Assembly (NCBI GenBank): GCA_033064195.1
Contig: JARBJD010000198.1
Span: forward strand, 62,001 to 126,000
Reading direction: 5' to 3'
From: Blattamonas nauphoetae
Lineage: Eukaryota > Preaxostyla > Oxymonadida
DNA: 64,000 nucleotides
Part shown: one piece after another, positions 13,024 to 24,243 of the stretch
Layout: each line of letters starts with the position of its first letter
Numbering within the stretch: the stretch's first letter is position 1
Position numbers and translations under genes: made by a program
Notes under the pieces: generated by a model
Told to the model about the DNA's origin: nothing
Databases searched by the model: none
The model's input: the letters and a program-made list of their open reading frames with translations, nothing else

Positions 13024-14204
13024 GCGTGAATAAATAACAATTCCTGCAGCCCAACATCATTTCTCTGAAGAGTCTAAATCAACATTCTTGAGCATTTAGA
13101 ATCTGATGATCCGGTGGAGATTTCTTTTCAGCATGGGATGACAATTCAACAAGGAACGCCTGATTCTCTTCATCCTGCCATCCTTGAAGACAAATATGAG
13201 GGTGTTGATTGGAGGATGATCTTGACAGATGTTTGTTGGAAGTGACGTATCCGGATTAGTCCCGATGATGCTCTAAGGCGTTCGTTGTTTCCGAATGGTT
13301 CTGATTCGATTGGGGGACTTCACTTCGATCGGAAAACGAAAAGAAGTGTGTTTGTGACACCCCCAGTACTGCATTCGATGAGCATCACGTTGACAGGCTC
13401 TGTTTAGGTGGTTTTGAAATGAACCCATTACATTCATTCTTTTAGAAGCAACGACTGGTAAAGATGGTGATTCCGTTGTTCGTGGATGAGGGTTGTCAAA
13501 TCAATGTGATTTCTGAGAGAAAACGATGGTGGAGAGAATGGAGATCCTGATTCAGTCGTTTCAGTTTCATTTTCTGATCGAGGAACTGCGTATCCTCTCT
13601 AAACTCTCGATGGACACCCTTCATTCCACGGAAGAGGTGGGAGTGGAGACGTCTTCGACTTCGACGATGAGGCTGTCGGTTGGTCAGACTTGATGGGATC
13701 TTTCCACGACGGCGGTGGCTGCGGAGGCGACTGGTTCGTTTTTTGCTTGGAAATGGGTTTGATTGAGTCTTCACGCGGTTGAAGAATGCGATGAGAGTGT
13801 TTTCGCCAACAAAGTTGATTTCCGATTAAAGTGTTGAATCACTCAGTTCATCAGCATCGCGGACAATGATATTGGTTCAGCATTGCTGGTGGGAGTTGGA
13901 AATTCACCGTTTCATTGAGGTGTCACATAGTTTTTATTCCCATCAGAACACATGGAGAGACATCGTTGAAGAAATTCGAGGGCATCTCAAACAATCGAAG
14001 GACGGCACGACGACAAAACCACTGTCATCGAATCGATAAACGAGATCAGATCACAGTCGAAGGGGTTACCGAGACGGCAAGTCATCTCACAAATGTTTTT
14101 ATGAGTATATCAGCGACAATCTGTTGGATTCAATGATAATCGCCTTCTTTGAGTGTTGTGTGATGCTTTTCTGATAAAATAAAGGGACAAATAAGTTCAA
14201 TTTG
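13024..14204. other. Spacer between gene C and K1
   Basis: This is the divergent intergenic region between beta-helix gene C and kinase gene K1, longer (1.2 kb) than the 0.15-0.3 kb seen at the other pairs, so it may hold an insertion or a decayed exon. From about 14095 to 14180 one plus frame (ending TGA near 14175) is also found inverted upstream of K2, possibly the tail of a lost neighbouring gene. Nothing else is supportable. Confidence 0.4.
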
Positions 14205-15687
14205 CCAAATTAAGGGGCGGATCAACTCTGTCATCAAAAATGACTACAAAATTCGATGGAATCATCCCTCCTGGATGTGTGTCCTTTCAGTGATGATCTC
14301 TGATTTTTCATTGAATTGTTGCATTCTTCTTTTCGTCTCAGATTCAAAACCGAAGAAGCTCAGATCTGGCGCCTTTGGTCAAGTTCTAAAAGTGACACAC
14401 GAAGGAAGTGGAGTTGAATATGCGGTGAAGGTGCTGCCGATGCTGAAAGAAGGGGACAAGGAGCGAGTGAGTCGTGAAGTTGAGATGTTGACTCGTTTTG
14501 CTCATGCTCGGATTGTGCATCTTCATGAATCGATTGACATGGGAGGACACCAAGCGATTGTGATGGAGCTCGGGACACGAAGTCTGAAAGATCTGATCTC
14601 GGAATATGAGTCACGAGGTGAATTGATTCCTCTTCCTGTTTGTCTCTTCTTGTTTCCTCATTCTTTGATATTTGGATGAATATTGCCTTTTCTTGCTTTT
14701 TCTTGTTATTTCATTGTTGTGGATGTGTTTTCAGTGGACGGTGATGATTCTGGTTGACATCTGCGAGGGACTTTTGTGGATGCACACTCACCCTTCGGGA
14801 TCGACAGCTCATGGGGATCTGAAGCCGGAGAATGTTCTTCTTCGGGAGAACAATCGGGCATTTCTGTGTTTGTTTGATCGTTTTGATTATTTTGATTTTT
14901 CTGATTATTATGATTTGATTCCTTTTCTTCTTCTGATCTGTGCTTTTTCTTGGTTCAGGTGATCTTGGTGGATCGGCAGCGTTTGAGCAACACATGACTC
15001 AGACGACGGGGGAATTTGGGACATTCGAGTACAACTCGCCGGAGCGAGTGATGGACAGCAAGGGAACAGGGACGGCAGCGAGTGATGTTTGGTCGCTTGG
15101 AGTTGTGGCGTATCGGATGGTGACCGGACGAGGGCTGTTCGAAGGACTGACACTGCCTCAGCTGTGCCACTCACTTGACCATTTCAGTGAATCGAAAATC
15201 CCGACGACGATTCATGCATCGGTGCGTGCAGTTCTTGTAAAGATGTTGGAACCTGTTTGTCTTCCTCATTCTTCACGCTCACTCTTTGATTTGTTCATCG
15301 ATTGAACTGATTGTTCAGAATGTGGCGCTTCGAGCAACAACGTCTGCACTTTTGAAGGGCGGTCTTTTGGAGGGAATGCTTGGTTCGTCGACGGATCTGT
15401 CTCGAATGAAGTCGATACAGCTTGCGACGCTCGTGAACGAGATCAAGGAATCGTTGAATGATGCTGAAGTTGAAGAGCGGACGATGGAACTGTCGATGGA
15501 AAAAAAGAAGCTGCTGTTGGAGACTCAAGATCTAGAAATCCGACTTCGATCGCTTCAGAAGTCACTTCAACGAACTCGTTCCCGAAATGTTGAATTGGAG
15601 AAAGAAGAAGAATTCGAGCGATGTCAACAACTCCTCGCCACTCACCCTTCTCCAATCTCAATCTCCACTGAAGACAATGTTCTCTCC
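14120..15687 (+). repeat. Left arm of inverted near-identical duplication (K1 kinase half)
   Basis: This stretch, covering the K1 upstream region, kinase exons, their introns and the coiled coil, is almost base-for-base the reverse complement of 22412-23985. Mirrored positions sum to 38107 through exons 1 and 2. They then shift by about 9 nt because intron 2 differs. Near-identity stops abruptly in exon 5 just after the shared gttctctc at about 15687. Confidence 0.85.
14205..14218 (+). promoter_or_regulatory. Conserved AAATTAAGGGC-like element upstream of K1
   Basis: The sequence ccaaattaaggggc lies about 22-35 bp before the K1 start codon. Equivalent motifs occur at the same spacing upstream of K2 (inverted), K3, K4, K5 and K6, with the spacer between motif and ATG less conserved. 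The position suits a core promoter or transcription start element. Function is inferred from conservation only. Confidence 0.5.
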
Positions 15688-18600
15688 ACGAAACATCGAA
15701 TACCTGATCTCCATTATCACGAAGATAGTACCTCTTATTTTGATGTCTCCGGCAACACGATCACTCGAACTGGTGTTGACAAGGACCAAGAATGGAGCAC
15801 GACACTGTTTAAACAGCCAATCTCGGAAGGAGTAGTGTCAGTTGCCATCACTGTCATCGCCATGCCGGAAACGGATAGTCTGTGTCTCTTCTTTTTGAAC
15901 TTTTCAGATTCGAGGGAAGGACTGCTGTTCGGACTTGTCGATGCTCACTCGCGCGAACCGTACTCTATCGATCGACTTGGTGATGATTTTCCCAGTGTGT
16001 TCTCTTTGAATCTTCATTTCATCTCGTCTCGTCAGGTTCCATCGCCTTCGCTCCAAGAAAGGGAACACTTCACATTGCCCTTCCATCAACCGATCAAAAA
16101 GAGAAGACATTTTCACTCTCAGCTCAGATGAAGAAAGGCGACCGAGTGGTGTTGGAGGTGGACATGGACGCGAGACCACGCACAGCTGTGTTCATCGTCA
16201 ACGGAAATGTGCCTCTCACGTTTGTGTCTGGTCTCCCTCCCTCGATCCGATTTGGAGTGTGTTGTTCGTCGTCCTCACTTTCGTTCTTTTCAGTTGTCGA
16301 TGAAGAACGAGGGAGTTTCGGTTCGATTTGATGGAATGAGTCGTCTGAAGCGTGCGACCCCACTGCGACGAGTGAATGAGATCAAATGGAATCCCGAAGA
16401 CCTGCTCGACAGTGATGACATGTACATGAATGGATTACGATGCAATGTTCTGACTGTGCAGACACAGATGCCCTCTCTCGTCTTCACCGATCCTTCCCAC
16501 TTCACAGTAGAAGACAACCGAATCACTTCAACTGGTCTGGCCACAAAGGAGAGGGAAGGAAACAAGCAGCCCACCGTTAACTCCTTCTTTCTCTCCGAAC
16601 CCATTTCGGAAGGAATTGTGGCCATCTCATTCACTTGTGTGGTGTTACTCAATCGAGCTCACAACTTTTACTTCGGTTTGATTGATAAGAGAGCATCAAT
16701 CCCCAAAAAAGGGCAGAAACTTGGAGAGCTCGAAAGTATGTCTCCCTCTTCTGTCCTCTGATGCTTTCTCTCCTCTCTCTCACACATGTTCAGACTCGAT
16801 CTCTCTCTCATCGACGGACGACCTGCATCGCTTTCATTCAGAGGATCGAACACGTCTTTTCAATTCTTTCCATTCCGGAAGCGGGAACACTGTCGTCATC
16901 GAAATCAGCATGGACTCGAATCCTCGCACTGCCCAGTTCTTCGTCGATGGAAAGTCAGCCAATGTTGTCGTTGTTGGTCTTCCCGAATCTGTTCGAGTTG
17001 GAGTGTGCTGTCCTTCCATTTCTCTCTTTCGTCTCATCCCATCTCCCAATTCTCTCCGACGTTCACACTCACTTTTCTCTCCCCTCTCCATCTCAGTTCT
17101 CGGCGGAGAAGAGCGGAACTCTCTTTCGGTTTGACAGAATCACCCATCTGAACAGAGGAAGCCCAATCACAGACAAAATGGAAGTGTTTGGATGGCCATA
17201 TTCCTATCGACTCGAAGCCACGGAATCGAATGAAAAATGGGATCGAGCAGATGTATTCAACAAGAGAGGACTGCTTCCAACGATGAAACTGCCTGAACTG
17301 CTCTTCACAGACAAATCCCACTACATCATCCGAAACAACGTCCTAACTCGGACAGAGAAAGGGACAGACAAGAAAGGAAGAGCCAGACCGAGCACTGTTC
17401 TGCTTTCGGAGCCGATCACAAAGGGCGTCGTTTCTGTCACTTTCGTTGTGCTTGCAATCACAAGATCATCTGGTTTGTCTCGTCGCTCTCATTTCATTCT
17501 TCAGAAGAGGAAGGATTCATTAATTTCGGTCTTCTCGATGCTTCTGCTACTGTTCCTCGACTCGGTCGAGTTTTGGGGAAGACTGTGAAACGTGTGCTGT
17601 TCAGTTCGATGATCTCCATCTTCTCCCACTCTTCATCATCAGACACTGCTGCTCTCTCGACATCAAACGGACAGCTCCATGTTTTCACTCAGACACTCCT
17701 GGAAGAAAAGAGTCGATGTCCGATCTCGAAGCAGGATAGGGTTGTGATGGAAGTGAACATGGACTCGACTCCTCGCACTGTCCAATTCTTCGTGAACGGA
17801 AAGGCTGGGAAATGTTATGTGAGTGGGATTCCAGAATCGGTGAGAATTGGTGTTTGTCATTCATCGTTTCGCTTCTCACTCGTTCAGTTCTCTGCTGATG
17901 TGATGGGAACCTCACTCCAAATCGCCAGCATTGTCCACTCAACCCAAGCGACTCCTCTCGCAGACAAGATGTTCGATTTCCAATGGACTGACACCGAAGA
18001 CTCGCTGAATGAAAGATACAAAAACCATTTCAGGCCGATTCGGAGAGAAGCAGATGGATCGATGCCCACTCTCATCTGCCGAAATCCGGAGCACTTCAAG
18101 ATTGATGGAAATGTGATCACTCGCACTGCATTCGACTTCGATGGACTCGACTCGCCGTTCAGCACAGTGATGTTGGATGGAGTGGTTGAGAAGGCGATCA
18201 AGTCTGTGACTGTCACCATCCTCGCCCTTCCTCAAACTGAACGTGGGCTTCTCTTTTTGTGATTCTGTTCAGATTCGTGTGGAGTGATCACGATTGGCTC
18301 AAAGCGGTATGACCGACACATCCCCAAAAGTCCCAAAGCACTCGGAATTGGGAAGAACCGTCTGTCCTTTTTTCTCTCAATAATCTCACCTATTCCTATC
18401 CCTTCCGTATTTTCACTCTCTCTTCAGTGTCGTTTGGTCTCTGTTCGCTTGATGGAATGATATACACCTTGGACCATAATAATTTGTCATCAAAGTCCAA
18501 GCCCTGCCACTCTCCCCTCCAAGTTGGCGACCAAGTTGTGTTGGAGATGAACACACGATCGGAACCAGATCTCACTCGCTTCTTTGTGAATGGGAAGACT

Positions 18601-18880
18601 GGACTGAACGACATTTCAAATTTTGCAAAGAAACAGATGATCGGAGTCTGTTCATCTGAGACTCTCGTCATCCTCTTTTTTGTGTCTTCTCTTTCAGTTC
18701 TCTCTCGCTGGACCAGGAACTTCGATCCGAATCGATGCCGTCGCCGAACTGGACGAACCATCTCAAAAAGTGACCCAGTCGTCACAACACTTCACCGACA
18801 TCGCTGACAGCGCGAAGGCTAACGAATCGCAACACATGAACGAATCAAATTCTTTCTGCCAAGCGTGTTGCATCTTCTAG
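14240..18880 (+). CDS. Kinase/coiled-coil/4xSPRY protein K1 with CaaX tail
   Basis: Sixteen exons with consistent phases: 14240-14276, 14342-14637, 14735-14867, 14959-15254, 15319-15877, 15908-15994, 16036-16256, 16294-16735, 16794-17002, 17097-17472, 17505-17603, 17643-17851, 17888-18242, 18273-18359, 18428-18645, 18698-18880. The product is 1,268 residues. Residues 1-280 are a Ser/Thr-type kinase: GAFGQV loop, EYAVKVL lysine, HGDLKPEN in place of HRDLKPEN, DLG in place of DFG, SPERV for APE, DVWSLG. A coiled coil follows (about 285-365). Four SPRY-like repeats come next (about 395-543, 593-760, 815-988, 1045-1208), each with an 'N.ITRTG' first half and an 'FVNGK' second half split by introns at matching places. 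The last four residues, CCIF, form a CaaX prenylation box with an extra Cys upstream, suggesting membrane anchoring. It should be catalytically competent, since Lys and Asp are kept. Confidence 0.85.
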
Positions 18881-19135
18881 ACCATTCAACACTAGGGCTG
18901 TCGGTGACTCCAACAGACCGATCTCGTCATTTTCTTTCTTTCTCTTTCTTTGACATCACATTTTCATTCATTAACCTTCAATTGTTGAAAAAGAGGCTAT
19001 AGTGGCAGTTTTAACATTGAAATGACCGTCACCCACATGTCTTCATCCCACCTTGTGCCACCCGATCAAAAATCATGACAATCGAAATGAACGACAAAAT
19101 GGCCAAAATCAGAGTTGATGGAACATCGATGAAGT
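18881..19135. other. Spacer between convergent K1 and K2
   Basis: This 255-bp AT-richer gap separates the stop codons of the two convergent kinase genes and is close to the centre of the inverted duplication. It must hold both 3' ends. No further gene is visible. Confidence 0.5.
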
Positions 19136-22100
19136 TCAGAAGATCCGACATGACTCGCCCGAACAAGTGGTGTTTGACATGGGATCTTGTTTATCGAGTC
19201 CTTTGACAGCATCAATTCGGATCGATGTTCCTGGTCCAGCGAGGGAGAACTGAAAGAGAAGACAACAAAATGATGATTTTGAGAGAATCGAAAAGAGCAT
19301 ACTCCGATTCTCTGTGTCGATGCAAAATCAGAAACATCGTTCAGGCCAGCCTTCCCATTCACAAAGAAGCGAGAATTGTCTGCTAAAACTTCTGGGTTCA
19401 CCTTCAATTCAACTCGATCACCCACTTTGAGGGGAGAGGAACAGGGATTCGACGTTGTTTTCCACATATCCGAGCGGTTTAACATTCCATCAGACGAACA
19501 GAGAGCATAGGAATCTGAAAAATGAGAGAGAAGAAATGCACAACGAAAGAGAAGTTGAGGGATCGAGGAGAGAAGCAATTGCAGACCACTTTTTTGGAAT
19601 CCGAGTCCTTTCGGACCTTTGGGAATATGTGGTTTTTCCATCAGACAGCCAATCATGACAACTCCACACGAATCTGAACAGAATCTCAAAAAGAGCAGCA
19701 CACGTTCAGTTTCAGGAAGGGCGAGGATGGTGACAGTCACTGACATGATTGCGTATGCAGCCATGACTTCCACCATCACCGTGCTGAACGGCGAGTTCAG
19801 TCCATCGAAGTCGAACGCTGTGCGAGTGATCACATTTCCCTCAATCTTGAAGTGTTCGGGATTTCGGCAGAGGAGAGCGGGCATCGATCCTTCTGCTTCT
19901 CTCCGAATTGGTCGGTAACTGGTTGGCGTTCTATGAAAAAAAGAATCTTCGGTGTCGGTCCACTTGAACTCTTTCATCTTGCCTGAGAGAGGAGTCGCTT
20001 GGGTTGAGTGGACAATGGTGGCGATTTGGAGTGAGGTTCCCATCACATCAGCAGAGAACTGAACAAGTCAGAAGCGAATGGAAGAATCACAAACACCAAT
20101 TCTCACCGATTCTGGAATCCCACTCACATAACATTTCCCAGCCTTTCCGTTCACGAAGAATTGGACAGTGCGAGGAGTCGAGTCCATGTTCACTTCCATC
20201 ACAACACGATCATTTTTTGAGATGGGAGAACAACAATCAGTTTCCAGTCTTGACCGAATGAAGACAGGTAGCTCTCCATATGATGTCGAGAGAGCAAGAG
20301 AATCTGAGAATGAGGAAAACGCGATGGAGATCATCAGATAGAACAGCACACGTTTCACATTCTTTCCCAAAGCATAAAGGAACGGAGGAACAGCTCGAGA
20401 CGAATCGAGAAGACCGAAAGTGATGAATCCTTTCTCGTCTGAAGACAATGAAAAAAGAGAATAAACACACCACCAGACTCAGCGATAGTCAGCACATCGA
20501 AAGTGACAGAAACGACACCCTTCGTGAATGGCTCGGCAAGCAGAATAGAGCTCGATCTAGTTCGTCCTCTCTCGTCTGTCCCTTTCTCTGTCCGAGTCAG
20601 AACGTTGTTTCCGATGAGGAAGTGGGATTTGTCTGTGAAGAGCAGTTCAGGCAGCTTCATCGTCGGAAGCTGTCTTCTATTCTTTTTGACAGCTGGTCCA
20701 TCATCCTCATCGTCACTGTCGTCATCGGAGTGACTGTTCTCTTCATCAGTGTCTTCTTCAGAATCTCCATCATCAACTGATGTGGCATCATTGTCGAAGG
20801 TGTCTCTGTTGATTGAGTGTTTCTCTGATTCTGTCGCTTGGAGTGATTTCTCAGCTGGCCATTCAACCACTTCCATCAGATTGGTGATTGGGCTTCCTCT
20901 GTTCAGATGGATGATTCGGTCAAACCGAACTAATATTCCTCTGCCCTTTGTTGAGAACTGAAATGGAGAGGGAGATGAGAGAGAAGAGAGTGGTTACGAA
21001 TGAAGAGAAATGAGGAGAAGGGAAGAGACAAAAGAGGAAAATGGAAGGACAGCACACTCCGACTCGGACGGATTCGGGAAGACCAACAACGATAACATTA
21101 ACCGACTTTCCATCGACAAAGAACTGGGCTTTGCGAGGATTCGAGTCCATGTTGATTTCAACGATGAGAGAGTCCCCGTTTTGGAAAGGTGGAGTGGCAT
21201 CGATAACATGTTCTCCCTTGTCCGTCTTATAAAAAAACTGACCGAACGATGAGAAAGCGATCGAGTCTGAGATTGAGTGTAAAACGAGAGATGTTGTGAA
21301 AGAGAGAAGTAGGAGAAAAGGGAAATCACAACAATAGATGAGGGAGACACACTTTTGATTTCGCCGAGACACTGCCCTGTTTCTGGAATCGATTTCTGTG
21401 CATCGATGAAGCCGAGGGAAGAATTCGAGGAGCTGTATACGAGTGGAGTGAACGAGATGGCCACAATTCCTTCCGAAATGGGTTCGGAGAGGAAGAAGGA
21501 GCTCCATGTGAACAGGATTTTTCCATCTTTTTCCTCCGTAGCCAGACCAGTTGACGCAATTCGGTTGTCCTCCACTGTGAAGTGGGAAGGATCGGAGAAG
21601 ACGAGCGATGGCATCTGCGTCTCCACTGTCAGAACACTCGATCGTAATCCATTCATGTACATGTCATCACTGTCGAGCAGGTCTTTGGGGTTCCATTTGA
21701 TCTCATTCACTCGTCGCAGCGGTGTCGCACGCTTCAGACGACTCATTCCATCAAATCGAACAGAAACTCCCTCGTTCTTCATCGACAACTGAAAAGAACG
21801 AGAATGAGGACGACGAACAACACACTCCAAATCGGATCGAGGGAGGGAGACCAGACACAAACGTGAGAGGCACATTTCCGTTTATGATGAACACAGCAGT
21901 GCGTGGTCTCGCGTCCATGTCCACCTCCAACACCACTCTGTCCCCCTCACTCAGCCGATGAGAGATCCTCATTGTTTTGTCTCTTTGCTTCGTTGATGGA
22001 AGAGCAATGTGCAGGATTCCGTCTTTCGGAGCGATTGCAACGGAATCTGGTGACGAGAAGAAATGGAGATCGAAAGAGAACACACTGGGACAAAACGAGC

Positions 22101-23867
22101 CAAGTTGATCACGATCTTCAAACTTCCCTGACTGAGCATCGACGAGTCCAAACATCAGCCCTTCCTTTGAATCTGAACACTTTCAAGAAAAGAGACACAC
22201 ACTTTTGGCTTCTGGGATGGCGAGAATAGTGATGGCAACAGACACCACTCCTTCCGAGATTGGCTCATCGAAAAGTGTTGTGCGCCATTCTTGGTCCTTG
22301 TCAACACCAGTTCGAGTGATAGTGATGCCGGAGACATCAAAAAGAGCTCGCTGGCAGTTCTCACCATTGCTATCTTTGTAAAACAATAAACCAGGCATTT
22401 CAAGTTTCGTCGAGAGAACATTGTCTTCAGTGGAGATTGAGATTGGAGAAGGGTGAGTGGCGAGGAGTTGTTGACATCGCTCGAATTCTTCTTCTTTCTC
22501 CAATTCAACATTTCGGGAACGAGTTCGTTGAAGTGACTTCTGAAGCGATCGAAGTCGGATTTCTAGATCTTGAGTCTCCAACAGCAGCTTCTTTTTTTCC
22601 ATCGACAGTTCCATCGTCCGCTCTTCAACTTCAGCATCATTCAACGATTCCTTGATCTCGTTCACGAGCGTCGCAAGCTGTATCGACTTCATTCGAGACA
22701 GATCCGTCGACGAACCAAGCATTCCCTCCAAAAGACCGCCCTTCAAAAGTGCAGACGTTGTTGCTCGAAGCGCCACATTCTGAACAATCAGTTCAATCGA
22801 TGAACAAATCAAAGAGTGAGCGTGAAGAATGAGGAAGACAAACAGGTTCCAACATCTTTACAAGAACTGCACGCACCGATGCATGAATCGTCGTCGGGAT
22901 TTTCGATTCACTGAAATGGTCAAGTGAGTGGCACAGCTGAGGCAGTGTCAGTCCTTCGAACAGCCCTCGTCCGGTCACCATCCGATACGCCACAACTCCA
23001 AGCGACCAAACATCACTCGCTGCCGTCCCTGTTCCCTTGCTGTCCATCACTCGCTCCGGCGAGTTGTACTCGAATGTCCCAAATTCCCCCGTCGTCTGAG
23101 TCATGTGTTGCTCAAACGCTGCCGATCCACCAAGATCACCTGAACCAAGAAAAAGCACAGATCAGAAGAAGAAAAGGAATCAAATCATAATAATCAGAAA
23201 AATCAAAATAATCAAAACGATCAAACAAACACAGAAATGCCCGATTGTTCTCCCGAAGAAGAACATTCTCCGGCTTCAGATCCCCATGAGCTGTCGATCC
23301 CGAAGGGTGAGTGTGCATCCACAAAAGTCCCTCGCAGATGTCAACCAGAATCATCACCGTCAACTGAAAACACATCCACAACAATGAAACAACAATAAAA
23401 CAACAATGAAACAAGAAAAGGTAAAATCCATCCAAAGATTAAAGAATGAGGAAACAAGAAGAGACAAACAGGAAGAGGAATCAATTCACCTCGTGACTCA
23501 TATTCCGAGATCAGATCTTTCAGACTTCGTGTCCCGAGCTCCATCACAATCGCTTGGTGTCCTCCCATGTCAATCGATTCATGAAGATGCACAATCCGAG
23601 CATGAGCAAAACGAGTCAACATCTCAACTTCACGACTCACTCGCTCCTTGTCCCCTTCTTTCAGCATCGGCAGCACCTTCACCGCATATTCAACTCCACT
23701 TCCTTCGTGTGTCACTTTTAGAACTTGACCAAAGGCGCCAGATCTGAGCTTCTTCGGTTTTGAATCTGAGACGAAAAGAAGAATGCAACAATTCAATGAA
23801 AAATCAGAGATCATCACTGAAAGGACACACATCCAGGAGGGATGATTCCATCGAATTTTGTAGTCAT
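19136..23867 (-). CDS. Kinase/coiled-coil/4xSPRY protein K2 with CaaX tail
   Basis: Inverted paralogue of K1 with the same exon plan. The start ATG is at 23867, exon 2 begins at 23765, and the last exon ends in TGA at 19138-19136. The kinase and coiled coil (to about 22412) are nearly identical to K1. The SPRY array has diverged clearly and includes a longer acidic linker (about 20690-20830, Asp/Glu/Ser-rich) between SPRY2 and SPRY3. The catalytic pattern is that of K1: GAFGQV, AVKVL, HGDLKPEN, DLG. The C-terminus is CRIF, again a CaaX box though the preceding tail is unlike K1's, so the lipid anchor appears conserved by selection. Convergent with K1 and tail-to-head with beta-helix gene D. 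Confidence 0.8.
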
Positions 23868-23985
23868 TTTTGATGACAGAGTTGATCCGCCCCTTAATTT
23901 GGCAAATTGAACTTATTTGTCCCTTTATTTTATCAGAAAAGCATCACACAACACTCAAAGAAGGCGATTATCATTGAATCCAACA
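22412..23985 (-). repeat. Right arm of inverted near-identical duplication (K2 kinase half)
   Basis: Reverse complement of 14120-15687. Near-identity covers exons, introns and about 120 bp of upstream DNA. Outward of about 23985 the similarity falls off into short scattered matches. The main internal difference is intron 2 (about 23370-23440). Confidence 0.85.
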
Positions 23986-24243
23986 GATCGTGGCTGATCG
24001 GCTCGGAGAAGTTGTCTTTCGAAATGACAGAGTCACCTGCGTTCAAGTCAGGAGCCTGCGAATAGAATGAGGTGGATAGACTGGCAGACGGAACAAAGAA
24101 GACGAAAGCGGATGAAGCGGATGTGAGAGTCGAATGAAGACATCAAAGAAAGAAACGGAACATGAGAATCAAGTGCAGCGAAGAAGCTGAAGAGAGATTT
24201 ACGACGGAGGCGATTGATGAACGGAAGACAAAATCGTGCTGAA
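23986..24243. other. Junction between K2 upstream region and gene D 3' end
   Basis: About 260 bp between the inverted duplication and the last codon of gene D. On minus, an open stretch preceded by a pyrimidine-rich ...ttcgcag runs into the duplicated DNA and could be a leftover exon. Gene D lacks the membrane span and pseudokinase that end gene C, so its 3' part may have been lost at this junction. Confidence 0.35.

Noticed and set aside
23406-23747. Plus-strand open frame antisense to the K2 kinase
   Set aside because: The same antisense frame is seen opposite every kinase copy and is a codon-usage shadow of the conserved exon.
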